NCBI GenBank assembly: GCA_019677205.1
Contig: JAAMXY010000040.1
Coordinates: 186,001-250,000 of the forward strand
Direction of reading: 5' to 3'
From: Pinguiococcus pyrenoidosus
Taxonomy: Eukaryota; Sar; Pinguiophyceae; Pinguiochrysidales; Pinguiochrysidaceae
Length of the DNA: 64,000 nucleotides
A program made the position numbers and the translations under genes. How positions within the stretch are numbered: the first letter of the stretch is position 1; every line of letters starts with the position of its first letter. The notes under the pieces were generated by a model. That model was not told where the DNA came from, did not search any database, and saw only the letters and a program-made list of their open reading frames with translations. Shown in pieces: positions 61,901 through 64,000 of this stretch.

Positions 61901-64000
61901 CAGCTGACCTCGCTGTGACGCCTTTCAAGTCCGCGAGGGTCCGCTGCGAGTCTTGCAGCTTTTCTTGCAGAGCGTCATTCTCCGCGTCCAACCTGTTCAC
62001 AGCGTCTTTCCATGCTTGACTGTGGCAATGCTGCCGGTAGGCGTGCGAGAGACACGACCGGAGCGACTCCAGCCATGCCTGAGCCTCGCCGCGGGGAACG
62101 CTGGAACCCGCGCCAGCCAGTGACCAGATCAGCTCGTTTGCGTCCGAGCGATCGGATGAAGCCGACCCCACAAGCTCTAGAAGTGCTACTGCTGAAGAAG
62201 CATCACGGATGCAAATCCTGCACGACGGTCGTCCTTGGGCCTCATCCTCTTCCAACACCACCGTCAGGTCCCCCTCCTGTACGGCTGATGAGAAGGGATT
62301 CGGCGCTTGACAAGGCTCCTTGCCTCGGCGGAACTCCCAGAAGAGGGCTGGGGACTCCTCCCTCGCGTCTTTTACGACCAGCCTGAGACGGCTCGGCGCC
62401 AGCAGTTCGTGCAGAACCTCCACTGCCACGACAACAAAAGACTGCCAACTGCCAGTCGACGACTTGCTCTTCAGAAGCCGCTGGATCATGTCAATGTGCA
62501 TTCGGGAGAAGCGTTGCAGCTTCTCTTGCTGGCCGGCCAGGGTCAACTTCTCCCCGTCCTGTTGCGCAAGGCATCGACGCAGGCTCAGTCTCTGCCCTGC
62601 CGCCTGAAGAAGCACGGAGCAGAGGCTGCAGAGAAGCTCAAGCTTCTGGATCTCGCCATCGACGATTGCACCGAATCTGGAACCCACCGCATCGCCCTCA
62701 ATAGCCAACGCGTGTCCTTCATCCGCTTCCGCTTTGCCACGCTCACCGGTTCCCGAAGTTGACTTCTGAGCGATGAGCACGGCTATCACGCGTCGACGCT
62801 TTTCCGTGACCCCGGACTCGCCACGAAGCCCTTCGAGCACATCCTCCGAGCCGAAGACCGGCATGCCCACGACAGACGAGTCTTGTGCCATGGGCTGCCC
62901 AGGCGCATCGGTGAAGTCGCCCCTCAGTCTCTCACTGAGCGCAGACATGGTCGCGCTCTGCGCACTGCCTGAAAGCAGCACCGTGGTCAGGATGCTGCCA
63001 GCAGCAAGGGGGATCTTCAGCGCCGAGAGATCGCGGCTTCCTCCGGGCCCACCGTCAACTACGCAGTCCCACCTCTTCGCTTGGATGAAGAAGTCTGTTT
63101 CGCTCGTCCTACCGAGCAGATCACCCACGAGTGGCCTAGCGTAGATGTACAAGGCAGACCTCTTTGTGCCTGGGAAGGAGGCGAGCAGCTCCTCAAGGGC
63201 ATCTGCAAGCGCTTCCGGGTTGTGTGCGTGGAGAAGCTGTGCACACTTGCTATTCCAAGCTGCGTGCTCCGCACCCTGCGCCGCCATCCGTTGCCCAAGA
63301 TCCTGCTCAAGATCCCGCTCAAGATCCAGAAGCCTCTTCTTCGCTTCGACGGCCGTCCGCACCTCCTTTTCTGCCGCAACCAAGGCAATTGTGCATCCCA
63401 GGGGCTTCGCCAGCGTCTCCGACGCTTTCTGAAGTCTTTCAAGCGCTGCTGCGTTGAGAGCCAGGGCATCTGGATGTTGCGGGGAGCTACTGTCCGCAAC
63501 CTTGGACGCGATCGTCGGTCCACAATGCGCTACACGAGGCACGAAGCTTCCGCAATCGGTGTCCACAGCGTCAATAGGCAAGCGACTTGCAATCTGCAGC
63601 ACGCCGCATCTTTCGTGCGTTGGCTTCAGAATTGGCACCATCATCATCCAAGCGACGTGGTCGTCATGCTCGGTGGCAAGCTTGTCTATCTCGGGATTGC
63701 AGTTGGTGCTGCTCGAGGGGCTTTGCCAAAGCACGGCGCGCCACGTCTCCAGGCATAGCTGCGTAAGAGACTTCTGCAAGGGCACTCTCTCTGCCTGTCC
63801 AGGCCGCCACACGTGGGAGGCACTTGCTGTGCACAGATAAATGCTCGCGGCAATGTTCCTCCCCAGATTGCCGAATGCCTCGCATACTGCGTCCAGGAGA
63901 AGGTTCTCCGATGGACACGAGGAGAGAATCTCCACCGCTCTGGCAACCACCGCAGATTCTGCAGCAACCACTACAGCCTCGAGGTCTTGCACAAAGAAAT
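58981..64000 (-). CDS. Multi-GAF-domain coiled-coil protein (5' end outside the window)
   Basis: Partial: the frame is open to the window edge with no start. Exons seen: ~64000-60393, 60308-60082, 60001-59414, 59330-59171, 59109-58981; at least 1569 residues. GAF-like modules recur: (1) SIYLCTASASHVW to MMMVPILKPTHERCGVLQIA; (2) FPGKRSAL-like TKRSALYIYARPLVGDLLGR; (3) VVVAVEVLHELLAPSRLRLV; (4) EVTLLWALGDKGDWISFGPD to NSLLVVPLFASRGEILGLVH; (5) GGMGASGTLFLLRVDQGEED to HLVCPIIGAAGEGEARCWGV. Coiled coils lie between (VNRLDAENDALQEKLQDSQR) and after them (LVDKLEEKHRQAVQQIQKLS, LEAMMARAASLERSLEEEQL). No kinase, cyclase or phosphodiesterase domain is visible in the part seen. GAF domains bind cyclic nucleotides or other small ligands. 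The stop of the main frame at 60309 is inside an intron, as phase-matched exons continue the fifth GAF module. Confidence 0.78.

Noticed and set aside
1-64000. rRNA, tRNA, transposase, integrase or reverse transcriptase
   Set aside because: I looked for these on both strands by motif and saw none that I could support.

Overview
This is eukaryotic nuclear DNA: GC-rich (AT-rich only in a few intergenic patches), with genes on both strands, GT-AG introns mostly about 50-120 nt, Kozak-like start contexts and recognisable eukaryote-only families (GAR1, RPF2, BCCIP, Rac GTPase, tetraspanin, CD36/LIMP-2, P5 ATPase, a TALE-like homeodomain). The protein starting at 33625 has a signal peptide followed by a short Phe-containing, basic stretch, the form of a secondary-plastid (red lineage) targeting presequence. 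Together this suggests a photosynthetic protist such as a stramenopile alga; that placement is inference.

Layout. 1-11 kb: glutathione S-transferase, secreted S9 peptidase (DPP5-like), tetraspanin, HAD hydrolase, GAR1. 11-22 kb: a ten-exon homeodomain gene, a very large CD36/LIMP-2 relative and a P5-type ATPase. 22-32 kb: sterol desaturase, mitochondrial ClpP, an ApaH-like phosphatase with a long acidic extension, and two unrecognised genes. 33-39 kb: putative plastid membrane protein, a four-TM protein, Rac GTPase, HIT-like protein. 39-46.6 kb: two head-to-head paralogues, each encoding SAM methyltransferase + ankyrin + TRP-like channel in one chain. 46.7-58 kb: WW/armadillo/PH-like protein, CAX exchanger, BCCIP, a coiled-coil protein, RPF2, DUF547 protein, PLAC8-like protein. 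58.9-64 kb: a multi-GAF coiled-coil protein cut by the window end.

I assembled exons by hand by requiring GT-AG borders, phase agreement and continuity of family motifs; total coding lengths divide by three for every spliced gene listed as complete. The genome is compact: convergent stop codons lie 4 bp (54379/54384) and 31 bp (13268/13300) apart, and divergent pairs share short promoters, several with CCAAT/ATTGG boxes. Intergenic repeats are simple microsatellites and minisatellites; I saw no transposon, rRNA, tRNA or CRISPR.

There is no operon logic, but themes recur: ribosome/snoRNP assembly (GAR1, RPF2, BCCIP), membrane transport and sensing (P5 ATPase, CAX, TRP-like pair, CD36, tetraspanin), and signalling (Rac, multi-GAF protein, PLAC8-like protein). 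The most unusual content is the methyltransferase-ankyrin-TRP pair at 39.1-46.6 kb.
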